From assembly GCA_032622095.1 (NCBI GenBank), contig CP136067.1:1612001-1676000 (forward strand): DNA of 64,000 bases, in the 5' to 3' direction. A model generated the notes under the pieces. The model was not told the origin of the DNA. It made no database searches and saw only the letters and a list, made by a program, of their open reading frames with translations. The position numbers and the translations under genes were made by a program. The DNA comes from Siphonodentalium dalli. Lineage: Eukaryota > Mollusca > Scaphopoda > Gadilida > Siphonodentaliidae. Shown piece after piece: positions 48,100 to 61,200 of this stretch. The number at the start of each line of letters is the position of its first letter. The stretch's first letter is position 1.

Positions 48100-48600
48100 A
48101 ATGTTCAAACGCAGGAGGGTCCAGATATGCCACAGCATCCATATTGTATGTCCAGAATATGACGGTATAGGACCATTTTCTATGATGGGCCCTTAAAAGT
48201 TTGAACCTCAAATTGGAGCCTGTGCGAAGAAAATCAGTTATAACTGAGTCATATCCAGATTCAAAAGGGTCGACATTTGCCCCAACATTCATGTTATATG
48301 CCCTGAATCCAAAGTTATGAGGCCCATACACATTTTCTATGATAGCCCCTTAAAATTTTGAAGCATATGGGGATAAAACCTAAGTCAGCTATAGCTGAGA
48401 CATGTCCAGACACAGGATGGTCCATATATGCCCCAACATTCTTACATGTATTATATGCCCAGAATTCAAAGGCCCATAAACCTTTTCTTTGATTGGTTCT
48501 CAAAAGTTTATACCCCAAATTGAAGCTTGTGCAGTGAAAACCTAAGTCAGCTGTCCCTTTATATAGTCCAGTGCATTTATGAGAAAAAAGTGCCAAACCT
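48100..48600. repeat. three diverged ~150-bp tandem units
   Basis: TATGCCMCARCATYC-like words recur at about 48126, 48276 and 48426, with ATATGCCCWGAAT and TTTTCTWTGAT at constant offsets. The minus-strand frames (48086-48331, 48315-48596) echo this periodicity (for example NVGANVDP and NVGAYMDHP) and are not taken as genes. Confidence 0.75.
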
Positions 48601-51230
48601 CAAAACTAATTGCAACACAATGTTTCTTAGCAGGATTATGTCTATTAACCAATTATAAACAAAACACCAAAAATCAAAAAGGATCAAGAAAGGTGAAATT
48701 GATGAATTTTGTGAAATAAATTTGTTAAAATTTGGTAAAAGACTCAACTTATAGCTTTCGGAGCCTCAATTTCCAAGAATGAGCTAAAATCCATTTTCTT
48801 ATGGTCTAGTATTTTAATAACTAGAGAATAATGAAGGGATATTTTGTTGTTGTATTAGTTTCCTCACTATATTGTGCACAAAAAATGATTACTTCAGGCA
48901 TCTATGATCGAGAAGACAAAAAATATTCTTAAACAAAATGTGTGAATGTGTGTCCCATTGTATGGACTGCCAAATTTGCCTTGTGACACAGAACTGGTGT
49001 GATGAAATACTGTATTTGAGATCATACAACTCAATAAATTGATATCCATATGCCCTGTATATCTTATAATCTCTTAAGTGTACTAGGTTAAATACACTGT
49101 GCTAAACACATATGTGCCAAAATCAACTTATGGCCCTATGAATCCTTAGTATTGACTCTTTTCAAAAAATGTCATTTTAACTGTTTTGGGGTGTTTTTGT
49201 CCATTTTTAAATGTGTTTTTTTTTGGGCACAAATAGTAAACAGCAATGAATACAATTAGTGTTTTAATGTAATGCGTAAAATCATTTGAACTTTCCTCCT
49301 AAAACACTTATTGTTGAAAAAAATAAGATTACATTGGTAAAGCCAATCAACAGTCACTGGATTTCACATATTTTTCAAGAAACTGACTCTAAATTTGAAC
49401 ATTGATAATGGGGTAGGAAATCAAAAAAGGCTATGATCATTAAGATTATTTTTTTGTCATGTAGGTGCTGGGTGGGGGGGGGAAGATATCCTGACCTGGA
49501 CATCTCCCCCCCCCACCCCAAACCCTGACTCAAACAACTTGTTCTCAGAAGAAGTTAATTTCTCGCTGTTTCTTGACTATATAAAGCAAAACGAGCGATA
49601 AAACCATAAGATTATTTTTTTGTCATGTAGGTGCTGGGTGGGGGGGGGGGAAAGATATCCTGACCTGGACATTTCCCCCCCACCCAAACCCTGACTCAAA
49701 CAACTTGTTCTCAGAAGAAGTTAATTTCTCGCTGTTTCATAACTATATAAAGCAAAACGAGCGATAAAACCATAAGATTATTTTTTTGTCATGTAGGTTC
49801 TGGGTGGGGGGGGGGAGATATACTGACCTGGACATTTCCCCCCCACCCAAACCCTGACTCAAAAAACTTGTTCTCAGAAGAAGTTAATTTCTCGCTGTTT
49901 CATGACTTATATAAAGCAAAACAAGCGATAACACCATAAGATTATTTTTTTGTCATGTAGGTGCTGGGTGGGGGGGGGGGGAAAGATATCCTGACCTGGA
50001 CATCTTCCCCCCCCCACCCAAACCCTGACTAACACAACTTGTTCTCAGAAGAAGTTAATTTCTCGCTGTTTCATACTATATAAAGCAAAACAAGCGATAA
50101 AACCATAATATTATTTTTTTGTCATGTAGGTGCTGGGTTGGGGGGGGGGGGGGGGGTGGGGGGGGGGAGATATCCTGACCTGGACATCTCCCCCCCACCC
50201 ATACCCTGACTCACACAACTTGTTCTCAGAAGAAGTTAATTTCTCGCTGTTTCATGACTATATAAAGCAAAACAAGCGATAAAACCATAAGATTATTTTT
50301 TTGTCATGTAGGTGCTGGGTGGGGGGGGGGAAGATATCCTGACCTGGACATCTCCCCCCCCCCCCACCCATACCCTGACTCACACAACTTGTTCTCAGAA
50401 GAAGTTAATTTCTCGCTGTTTCATGACTATATAAAGCAAAACAAGCGATAAAACCATAAGATTATTTTTTTGTCATGTAGGTGCTGGGTGGGGGGAAGAT
50501 ATCATGACCTGGACATCTACCCCCCCCCCCACCCCAAACCCTGACTCAAACAACTTGTTCTCAGAAGAAGTTAATTTCTCGCTGTTTCATGACTATATAA
50601 AGCAAAACGAGCGATAACACCATAAGATTATTTTTTTGTCATGTAGGTGCTGGGTGGGGGGGAAGATATCCTGACCTGGACATCTCCCCCCCCCCACCCC
50701 AAACCCTGACTCAAACAACTTGTTCTCAGAAGAAGTTAATTTATCGCTGTTTCATGACTATATAAAGCAAAACAAGCGATAAAACCATAAGATTATTTTT
50801 TTGTCATGTAGGTGCTGGGTGGGGGAAGATATCCTGACCTGGACATCTTCCCCCCCCCCACCCATACCCTGACTCACACAACTTGTTCTCAGAAGAAGTT
50901 AATTTCTCGCTGTTTCATGACTATATAAAGCAAAACAAGCGATAAAACCATAAGATTATTTTTTTGTCATGTAGGTGCTGGGTGGGGGGAAGATATCCTG
51001 ACCTGGACATCTTCCCCCCCCCACCCCAAACCCTGACTCAAACAACTTGTTCTCAGAAGAAGTTAATTTCTCGCTGTTTCATGACTATATAAAGCAAAAC
51101 AAGCGATAAAACCATAAGATTATTTTTTTGTCATGTAGGTGCTGGGTGAGGGGGGGGGAAGATATCCTGACCTGGACATCCCCCCCCCACCCAAACCCTG
51201 ACTCACACAACTTGTTCTCAGAAGTAAATT
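48374..51230. repeat. 2857-bp tandemly duplicated segment, first copy
   Basis: The unique 1.07-kb part (48374-49440) recurs at 51231-52297 with no difference that I can see, and satellite units follow both. The junction at 51220-51231 joins a broken satellite unit (AGAAGTAAATTT) to AAAACCTAAGTC; a matching AGAAGTAAATTT variant sits near 54075, where the second copy should end. Confidence 0.85.
49441..51225. repeat. hairpin satellite, right array part 1 (about 10.7 units)
   Basis: Each unit contains GTCATGTAGGTGCTGGGT, a G-run, AAGATATCCTGACCTGGACA, a C-run, ACCCTGACTCA, TTCTCAGAAGAAGTTAATTT, CTCGCTGTTTCATGACTATA and GCGATAAAACCATAAGATTA. G and C run lengths vary from about 4 to 20. Confidence 0.95.
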
Positions 51231-54087
51231 TAAAACCTAAGTCAGCTATAGCTGAGACATGTCCAGACACAGGATGGTCCATATATGCCCCAACATTCTT
51301 ACATGTATTATATGCCCAGAATTCAAAGGCCCATAAACCTTTTCTTTGATTGGTTCTCAAAAGTTTATACCCCAAATTGAAGCTTGTGCAGTGAAAACCT
51401 AAGTCAGCTGTCCCTTTATATAGTCCAGTGCATTTATGAGAAAAAAGTGCCAAACCTCAAAACTAATTGCAACACAATGTTTCTTAGCAGGATTATGTCT
51501 ATTAACCAATTATAAACAAAACACCAAAAATCAAAAAGGATCAAGAAAGGTGAAATTGATGAATTTTGTGAAATAAATTTGTTAAAATTTGGTAAAAGAC
51601 TCAACTTATAGCTTTCGGAGCCTCAATTTCCAAGAATGAGCTAAAATCCATTTTCTTATGGTCTAGTATTTTAATAACTAGAGAATAATGAAGGGATATT
51701 TTGTTGTTGTATTAGTTTCCTCACTATATTGTGCACAAAAAATGATTACTTCAGGCATCTATGATCGAGAAGACAAAAAATATTCTTAAACAAAATGTGT
51801 GAATGTGTGTCCCATTGTATGGACTGCCAAATTTGCCTTGTGACACAGAACTGGTGTGATGAAATACTGTATTTGAGATCATACAACTCAATAAATTGAT
51901 ATCCATATGCCCTGTATATCTTATAATCTCTTAAGTGTACTAGGTTAAATACACTGTGCTAAACACATATGTGCCAAAATCAACTTATGGCCCTATGAAT
52001 CCTTAGTATTGACTCTTTTCAAAAAATGTCATTTTAACTGTTTTGGGGTGTTTTTGTCCATTTTTAAATGTGTTTTTTTTTGGGCACAAATAGTAAACAG
52101 CAATGAATACAATTAGTGTTTTAATGTAATGCGTAAAATCATTTGAACTTTCCTCCTAAAACACTTATTGTTGAAAAAAATAAGATTACATTGGTAAAGC
52201 CAATCAACAGTCACTGGATTTCACATATTTTTCAAGAAACTGACTCTAAATTTGAACATTGATAATGGGGTAGGAAATCAAAAAAGGCTATGATCATTAA
52301 GATTATTTTTTTGTCATGTAGGTGCTGGGTGGGGGGGGGAAGATATCCTGACCTGGACATCTCCCCCCACCCCAAACCCTGACTCAAACAACTTGTTCTC
52401 AGAAGAAGTTAATTTCTCGCTGTTTCTTGACTATATAAAGCAAAACGAGCGATAAAACCATAAGATTATTTTTTTGTCATGTAGGTGCTGGGTGGGGGGG
52501 GGGGAAAGATATCCTGACCTGGACATTTCCCCCCCCCCACCCAAACCCTGACTCAAACAACTTGTTCTCAGAAGAAGTTAATTTCTCGCTGTTTCATAAC
52601 TATATAAAGCAAAACGAGCGATAAAACCATAAGATTATTTTTTTGTCATGTAGGTTCTGGGTGGGGGGGGGGAGATATACTGACCTGGACATCTTCCCCC
52701 CCCCCACCCAAACCCTGACTCAAACAACTTGTTCTCAGAAGAAGTTAATTTCTCGCTGTTTCATAACTATATAAAGCAAAACGAGCGATAAAACCATAAG
52801 ATTATTTTTTTGTCATGTAGGTTCTGGGTGGGGGGGGGGGAGATATCCTGACCTGGACATCTTCCCCCCCCCCCACCCAAACCCTGACTCACACAACTTG
52901 TTCTCAGAAGAAGTTAATTTCTCGCTGTTTCATACTATATAAAGCAAAACAAGCGATAAAACCATAATATTATTTTTTTGTCATGTAGGTGCTGGGTTGG
53001 GGGGGGTGGGGGGGGGGGGGGAGATATCCTGACCTGGACATCTCCCCCCCCCACCCATACCCTGACTCACACAACTTGTTCTCAGAAGAAGTTAATTTCT
53101 CGCTGTTTCATGACTATATAAAGCAAAACAAGCGATAAAACCATAAGATTATTTTTTTGTCATGTAGGTGCTGGGTGGGGGGGGGGGGGGGGAGATATCC
53201 TGACCTGGACATCTCCCCCCCCCACCCATACCCTGACTCACACAACTTGTTCTCAGAAGAAGTTAATTTCTCGCTGTTTCATGACTATATAAAGCAAAAC
53301 AAGCGATAAAACCATAAGATTATTTTTTTGTCATGTAGGTGCTGGGTGGGGGGAGATATCCTGACCTGGACATCTTCCCCCCACCCAAACCCTGACTCAA
53401 ACAACTTGTTCTCAGAAGAAGTTAATTTCTCGCTGTTTCATGACTATATAAAGCAAAACGAGCGATAACACCATAAGATTATTTTTTTGTCATGTAGGTG
53501 CTGGGTGGGGGGGAAGATATCCTGACCTGGACATCTTCCCCCCCCCCCCACCCCAAACCCTGACTCAAACAACTTGTTCTCAGAAGAAGTTAATTTATCG
53601 CTGTTTCATGACTATATAAAGCAAAACAAGCGATAAAACCATAAGATTATTTTTTTGTCATGTAGGTGCTGGGTGGGGGGAAGATATCCTGACCTGGACA
53701 TCTTCCCCCCCCACCCATACCCTGACTCACACAACTTGTTCTCAGAAGAAGTTAATTTCTCGCTGTTTCATGACTATATAAAGCAAAACAAGCGATAAAA
53801 CCATAAGATTATTTTTTTGTCATGTAGGTGCTGGGTGGGGGGAAGATATCATGACCTGGACATCTACCCCCCCCCCACCCCAAACCCTGACTCAAACAAC
53901 TTGTTCTCAGAAGAAGTTAATTTCTCGCTGTTTCGTGACTATATAAAGCAAAACAAGCGATAAAACCATAAGATTATTTTTTTGTCATGTAGGTGCTGGG
54001 TGAGGGGGGGAAGATATCCTGACCTGGACATCTCCCCCCCACCCAAACCCTGACTCACACAACTTGTTCTCAGAAGAAGTAAATTTA
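51231..54087. repeat. 2857-bp tandem duplication, second copy
   Basis: This includes unique sequence 51231-52297 and further satellite units. The units differ from the first copy mainly in run lengths and a few rearranged units. Confidence 0.75.
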
Positions 54088-55300
54088 TCGCTGTTTCATG
54101 ACTATATAAAGCAAAACAAGCGATAAAACCATAAGATTATTTTTTTGTCATGTAGGTGCTGGGTGGGGGGAAGATATCCTGACCTCGACATCTTCCCCCC
54201 CCCCCACCCAAACCCTGACTCAAACAACTTGTTCTCAGAAGAAGTTAATTTCTCGCTGTTTCATGACTATATAAAGCAAAACGAGCGATAACACCATAAG
54301 ATTATCTTTTTGTCATGTAGGTGCTGGGTGGGGGGGAGATATCCTGACCTGGACATTTCCCCCCCCCCCCACCCCAAACCCGGACTCAAACAACTTGTTC
54401 TCAGAAGAAGTTAATTTCTCGCTGTTTCATGACTATATAAAGCAAAACGAGCGATAAAACCATAAGATTATTTTTTTGTCATGTAGGTGCTGGGTGGGGG
54501 GGGGGAGATATCCTGACCTGGACATCTCCCCCCTCCAAACCCTGACTCAAACAACTTGTTGTCAGAAGAAGTTAATTTCTCGCTGTTTCATGACTATATA
54601 AAGCAAAACAAGCGATAAAACCATAAGATTATTTTTTTGTCATGTAGGTGCTGGGTGGGAGGGAAAATATCCTGACCTGGACATCTCACGCCCCCCCCAC
54701 CCAAACCCTGACTCAAACAACTTGTTCTCAGAAGAAGTTAATTTCTCGCTGTTTCATGACTATATAAAGCAAAACGAGCGATAACACCATAAGATTATTT
54801 TTTTGTCATGTAGGTGCTGGGTGGGGGGGGGGGGAGATATCCTGACCTGGACATCTTCCCCCCCACCCCAAACCCTGACTCAAACAACTTGTTGTCAGAA
54901 GAAGTTAATTTCTCGCTGTTTCATGACTATATAAAGCAAAACGAGCGATAAAACCATAAGATTATTTTTTTGTCATGTAGGTGCTGGGTGGGGGGAAGAT
55001 ATCCTGACCTGGACATTTCCCCCCCCCACCCAAACCCTGACTCAAACAACTTGTTGTCAGAAGAAGTTAATTTCTCGCTGTTTCATGACTATATAAAGCA
55101 AAACGAGCGGTAAAACCATAAGATTATTTTTTTGTCATGTAGGTGCTGGGTGGGGGGGGGGGGAGATATCATGACCTGGACATCTTCCCCCACCCCAAAC
55201 CCTGACTCATGAATATATAAAGCAAAATGAGCGATAAAACCATAAGATGATTTTTTTGTCATGTAGGTGCTGGGTGGGGGGGGGGGGGGGGGTGGTGGAG
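52298..55300. repeat. hairpin satellite, right array part 2 (about 18 units)
   Basis: Same unit as at 49441-51225. The last unit (about 55200-55310) is truncated and mutated (GGTGGTGGAGTATCCAAGCC) and mirrors the first unit of the left array at 46245-46260. Confidence 0.95.
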
Positions 55301-55963
55301 TATCCAAGCCTGGACATTTGAAAGAAAAAAAAAAAGACAATCAAATTCGTGAAAACAATAATTTTGTCACTTTTTGTTTTTAAATAAAAAAAAAATTAAT
55401 ATATATTTTTTTTAATCTCAAAAAACATTTTTCTGGTCATTTCAGAACCAAACGATATCAAATGAGTGAAATTATTTTTTAGTCGTACATGGGGGGGAAG
55501 ATATCCAGGGTGGGGGGGGGAAGATATCCAGGGGGAGATATCCTGTTACACCGGTATCAACCTGATTATGGCATGTATACAAATAATTGCAATTGTCGTC
55601 CTTTTCATTTCGGTGTCATAATGAGCTAAAACCTACACTGGGATACCAAACGTCCAAAATGTATCAGTCTACATGACACAATTCCATGCCAATAATCCGA
55701 TATAAATTATATGCTGTTATCTGAATGTACAGCCTTCCAGACGTAATCCTACCTACACATCGGCATAGAGATATGGGTAATATGACCGCTAGCATGGGAT
55801 AACTGTCCATATTTGGGGTACCTCGTCTTACAAGCAATCGTTCAGTCACTTCTGGAAACCATGAGTGCACATGGGGTGACACGAGACTCCAGTATCATAC
55901 TATACAGAGTAACATACAATCGAAATATATAGGAACATAGTTTGACAGTTGTATGTGATTTAC

Positions 55964-56034
55964 CACATCGCTGGTATTTTCGTTATTGAAAATGTCGCTT
56001 AGAACCTTGACTTTGCTTTGCAACGTATCTACTG
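55964..56034 (-). CDS. candidate short exon, unidentified minus-strand gene
   Basis: A pyrimidine-containing acceptor (TTTGCTTGCACTAG) and a GTG/GTAAAT donor bound a frame encoding DTLQSKVKVLSDIFNNENTS, a plausible amphipathic helix. It could follow the candidate at 56199-56282, but the phases agree only with a weaker donor there. Confidence 0.3.
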
Positions 56035-56198
56035 CTAGTGCAAGCAAATACACCCCACCCGTTAAGTAGCTGACAAGAGGAAAACAAAGAGGATTTCGAT
56101 CTACTTGTGTGCGAAATATGTATCATTGAAAATATTCCGGTAAATGTTAGAATACCAAATTTAACGAGTCTGTTGCGCGATGACGAAACTGAACGAAC

Positions 56199-56282
56199 CT
56201 GTATGATGTGACGGTTTGATAGTTTATTTGATATGTCCTCTTGCAGACTGGGCAGCAATTGATATTGGTCAATGAGATCCAT
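56199..56282 (-). CDS. candidate exon beginning with ATG, unidentified minus-strand gene
   Basis: 28 codons from ATG (MDLIDQYQLLPSLQEDISNK...) end at CAG/GTTCGT. The composition is protein-like and helical. Either this is a first coding exon or an internal one; no upstream acceptor is strong. No family is recognised. Confidence 0.3.
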
Positions 56283-56284
56283 TT

Positions 56285-58264
56285 ATACTTACTTTTAGAA
56301 TGGTATACACGAGACCCAGTGTATCAGTAGCTCCGTTCTTGTAACCACGCCTTGCCGCTGATAGAGGGTAACTAACGTGTACTGGTTTCACTTAAAAGTT
56401 CTAGTCGATGGATCGGGATAGATATATTATATAAAACTGTAGCAGTTTATCAACGGCCGTTGATTTGTTAAGCCTTTTGGCAAGTAATCGTGCGTTCTTA
56501 CAATTTTCACAATTCCCATCCATATACTGGCCACCATATTGGCAGCCATCTTGGGGTATTAGGCCAGTTTTAAACCAATAAATTACCGTATATACTAATT
56601 ATCTCCACCCGTAATGCGTTATTTTCATTTTTGCCCCCGGAAGAAGACAAAATGCATTTTAGATGATCTTTTTGGGAAAAAAATCTATGTAATATTGTTA
56701 CTGTAATGTTCGATTGTGTCGGTCGAAACATATATATTAGATAATAGCTTAGCAGTGCATCAACGGCCGTTGTGTTAATTTCGCAATTTGGCACATAATG
56801 TCTGTGTGCCGAACACAGCCTGACGCCTCTCGCTTAAGGGGATTGGGGATTGTTCTGCCTTTGATAAAAATTAATGCGACCAACAAAGTTATATATCAGA
56901 ACTTCGCTAAGTTAAGTGTTCATGCTAGCCAAAAATGTAGGTCACATAAATTACCTCCAGACGTCACCTATGTCCATATTTGCCTAGACTATATATGAGC
57001 GAATATGAGCGGTCGCACGTAAAATTGGATCCGCCCATATTGTCCCCGGGATCAAAGTAGGCCTACATAACACATTTTAGTCGGGTCGGTCGAGCAGTTT
57101 TCGAATCTATAGTACACATAAACATAGACAGCCATAAGTTCCAAAAATGTAGAATAGATATAATATAAAACGATTACTGAGAGTATAATTAATAACACTC
57201 TTTATTTTCTTCTACATGTTGAACACGACATCATGGAAACGATATAACAGATGATTATTGAAATGTGTTATATCATGACAACATGACAAGGTCGGAATAG
57301 CCAATCTTAAGTTGGTTTTACATTTTAAAAGTCGGATATGTTCCTAATTTCGGTAACAATGTATGAAAAGTTGGATAGTGTATGAAAAGTTGGATAGTTG
57401 CAACATTCTAACAAAAGAACAGGCTCGTTCTAGTTGGTCAGTAGTCTTTGATTCCATGGAAATGTCGACGTCGTTTAGTGAATAGTGACAAACATATAAT
57501 GTATCACATATCTGAATTTCCGGTTTGCTAACAGGGGGTTACATTTCCAACGGTGACAACTCTGTAGCCACGGCCCTGAACAGCAGACAACCTACCTTTA
57601 TCAACGTCCAGAAATGGAAAGTCATTTTATTTTTGCACGTAAGGACGGACCATATGAACACCTCCTTTGCACCTCCTTTCATTTCTACAATTGATTAAAT
57701 TAAATTCATTATCTTTATGATTGCAATGCGACATTGCCAACAACTCATTGGTTGGGTGGTAATACTATAGAATTTACCACAAACATGTAATGTTCCTCAA
57801 CATCCTATCACCCACCCATTCTCCTCTCATCCGATTTGCGGAGGGTTCGTATATTATGGTTAGCTGACACTGAATGAGTTAAAGGGTCAATAATCAGACA
57901 CCGATGATAATTAAATTCCAATAACTTCATCAAATATTATTGTTTCTTTGTTATATATTCATAGTTGGAGAGTGAGTGAGGGAAATTCAGTATTAAAAAC
58001 GGTATACAAATTGTATTAAAAATTGGCAATTTTTTTGTTAATTCGTGTAAGATTTTAAGATTTATCTTCTTTCTTTTTTTTATAATTAATTTTTTTTTTT
58101 TTAAGTTTAAATTTTATTTATTATTTTAGAAAAATGTCAAAGCTATTACAATTTTTTTTTTTTTTTAATATTGGAAAAAATTAAAATTTTTTTTTATTTT
58201 TCCAAAAAATTAAGTTATTAAAGTTTTTAATTTTTGTTGTTGAAATTTTACGGTTTAAAATTGT
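56285..58264. other. non-coding sequence with repeat remnants and AT-rich tract
   Basis: A repeat related to 3872-4300 lies inverted at about 56990-57110. Two copies of ATCAACGGCCGTTG occur at 56450 and 56759. TATGAAAAGTTGGATAG is doubled at 57362 and 57380. A very AT-rich stretch with long T-runs covers 58010-58260 and abuts the minisatellite. No gene is recognised. Confidence 0.5.
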
Positions 58265-61200
58265 GTTGTGTCCTTTTAACTGTTAACCACTAACTTTCAC
58301 CCACATCGAGTGCCTTGTGTCCTTTGCATTCACCCATGGCAAGTGTCTTGTGCCCCTTTAACATTCACACACCACGAGTGCCGCTGGTCACTTTAACATT
58401 CTCTCGACTCGAATGCCTTGTGTTCCTTTAAATTCCACTCACATCGAGAGTATTGTGTCCCTTTAACATTCACTCACAGCGAGTGGCTTGCGTCCCTTTA
58501 GCATTCACACACCGTGAGTGTCTTGTGTCCCTTTAGTATTCACACACCGCGAGTGATTTGGGTCCTTTTAACATTCACACACCGCGGGTGCCGTTTATCT
58601 ATTTAACATTCACACATCGCGGGTGCCGCCTGTCTCTTTAACATCACGCACAGCGAGTGCATTGTGTCCCTTTAACATTCACAAACTGCGGGTGCCTTGT
58701 GTCCCTTTAACATTCACACACTGAGTTTTTTGTGTCCCTTTAACTTCCACCACAGTGAATTGCTTGATTACCTTTTTCATTCACTCACCGCGAGTGCCGT
58801 GTGTCCCTTTAACATTCACACACCGCCGTTGACTTGTGTCCCTTTAACATTCACTCACAACGAGTGCATTGTGTCCCTTTAACATTCGTACACCGAGAGT
58901 GACGTGTGTCCCTTTAACAACCACACACCGTGAGTGTATTGTGTTCATTTAACATTCACACACCACGGGATCCTTGCGTGTCTTTAGCATCCACACACCG
59001 TGAGTGTCTTGTGTCCCTTTAGTATTCACACACCGCCAGTGCCTTGTGTCTCTTTAACATTCACACACCGAGGGTGCCGTTTGTCTTTTAATATCCATAC
59101 ACCGCGGATGCCGTCTGTCTCTTTAACATTCACTCACAGCGAGTGCCGTGCGTCTCTTTAACATTCACACACCGCCGATGCCTTGTGTTCCTTTAACATT
59201 AACACATTGTGAGTATCTTGTGTTCCTTTAACTTCCACACACAGTGAGTTCCTTGATTACATTTTGCATTCACACACCGCGAGTGCCGTGTGTCCCTTTA
59301 ACATTCACACACCGCGGGTAACTTATGTCTCTTTAACATTCACTCGCAGCGAGTGCATTGTGACCCTTTAACATTCGTACACCGAAAATGGCGTGTGTCC
59401 CTTTAACAACCACACGCCGTAAGTGTATTGTGTCCCTTTAACTTCCACCCACCGTGAGTGTCTTGTGTCCCTTTTGTATTCACAGCGAGTGCCTTGTGTC
59501 ACTTTAACATTCCCAAACCGCGGGTGCCGTTTGTCCCTTTAACATTCACACACCGCGGGTGCATTGTGCCCCTTTAATATTCAAACACCGCGAGTGCTTT
59601 GTGTTCCTTTAACATTTACACACCGGGAGTGCCTTGTGTCCCTTTAACTTCCAACAACAGCGAGTGCATTGCATACCTTTTAACATTCACAGACAGCGAG
59701 TGCCTTGTGTCCCTTTAACATTCACACAACGCGAGTGCCTTTTGACCCTTTAGTATTCACACACCGTGAGTGCCGTGTGTCCCTTTAACATTAACACACC
59801 GCGAGTGCCTTATGTCCCTTTTACATTCAAACACCGCGAGTGCCTTGTGTCCATTTAACATTCAAAGAACGCGAGTGCCTTGTGTCCCTTAACACAAAGC
59901 GAGTGTACTGTGTCACTTTAACATTCCCAAACCGCGGGTGCCGTTTGTCCCTTTAACATTCACACACAGCGAGTGCCTTGTGTCTGTTTAACATTCACAC
60001 ACCGGGAGTGCATTGAGTCCCTTTAGCATCCACACACTGCGAGTGCTTTGTATCCATTTATTTTCCACACACTGCGAGAGCCTTGTGTCTCTTTAACTTC
60101 CACTCACAGCGAGTTCATTGAGTCCCTTTAACATTCACACACAGCGAGTGCCTTGTGTCTGTTTAACATTCACACACCGGGAGTGCCTTTGTGTCCCTTT
60201 AGCATCCACACACCGCAAGTGCAGTGTGTCCCTTTATCTTCGACTCACCGCGAGTGCCTTGAGTCCCTTTAACATTCACACACAGCGAGTGCCTTGTATC
60301 TGTTTAACATTCACACACAGCGAGTGGCTTGTGTCCGTTGAACATTCACATACCGGGAGAGACTTGTGTCCCTTTAGCGTCCACACACCGCGAGTGCCTT
60401 GTGCCCCTTTAACGTCCACTCACCGCAAGTGCATTGAGTCCCTTTAACATTCACACACAGCGAGTGGCTTGTATCTGTTGAACATTCACACACAGCGAGT
60501 GGCTTGTGTCCCTTTAGCATTCACACACCGCGGGTGTCTTGTGTCTCTTTAACTTCCACTCACCGCGAGTGCCTTGTGTCTCTTTAACTTCCATTCACCG
60601 CGAGTGCATTGAGTCCATTTAGCATTCACACACAGCGAGTGCCTTGTGGCCCTTCGGCATTCACACACCGCGAGTGCCTTGTGTCTCTTTAATTTCCGCT
60701 CACTGCGAGTGCATTGAGTCCCTTTAACATTCACTCACCGCGAGTGCCGTGTGTCTGTTTAACATTCACACACCGGGAGTGTGTGTGTCCCGTTTACATT
60801 CGCACACCGAGAGTATCATGTGTCCCTTTAACATTCACACACCTCGAGAGCATTGTGTCCCAATAACATTCACCGACCGCGGGTGCATTGAGTCCCTTTG
60901 ACATTCACACACAGCGAGTGCCTTGTGTCCCTTTAACATTCACACACCGTGAGTGCCTTGTGTCCCTTTAACATTCACACACCGTGAGTGCCTTGTGTCC
61001 CTTTAACTTCCACTCAACGCGAGTGACTTGAGTTCCTTTAACATTCGCACACAGCTAGTGCCGTGTGACCCTTCATCAATCACACACCGCGGGTGCCGTG
61101 AGTCCGTTTAACATTCACTCACCGCGAGTGCCGTGTGTCTGTTTAACATTCACACACCGGGAGTGCGTGTGTCTCTTTTACATTCGCACACTGAGAGAGT

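Larger units (their letters stand above)
45924..55550. mobile_element. Ginger1-type DNA transposon derivative, 9.6 kb, satellite-filled
   Basis: Termini TGTAACA...TGTTACA are flanked by CCGG on both sides (45920-45923 and 55551-55554). Inverted similarity continues inward: the ATGTACGACTAAAAAATAAT block at 46026 faces its inverse near 55470-55490, followed by the AAACGATATCA and CATTTTTCTGGTCATTTC words. Ginger1 elements are defined by TGT...ACA ends and CCGG or CCGT target duplications, and they encode a Gypsy-integrase-like transposase. A probable first exon of such a protein lies inside at 47685-47862. The zinc-finger, DDE and GPY/F parts are missing, so the copy is non-autonomous. About 60 percent of the element is a ~167-bp satellite in inverted left and right arrays. 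Confidence 0.8.

Noticed and set aside
48086-51453. Minus-strand frames of 81-122 codons, duplicated (MALFSHKCTGL start)
   Set aside because: Their periodicity follows the ~150-bp DNA tandem units; duplication of the frame is due to the 2857-bp segment duplication, and one extends into satellite.
60118-60447. 109-codon frame with a repeated NIHTQRVPC peptide
   Set aside because: It reads the 35-bp minisatellite, which stays open because 35 x 3 keeps a periodic frame; many similar frames occur along the array.
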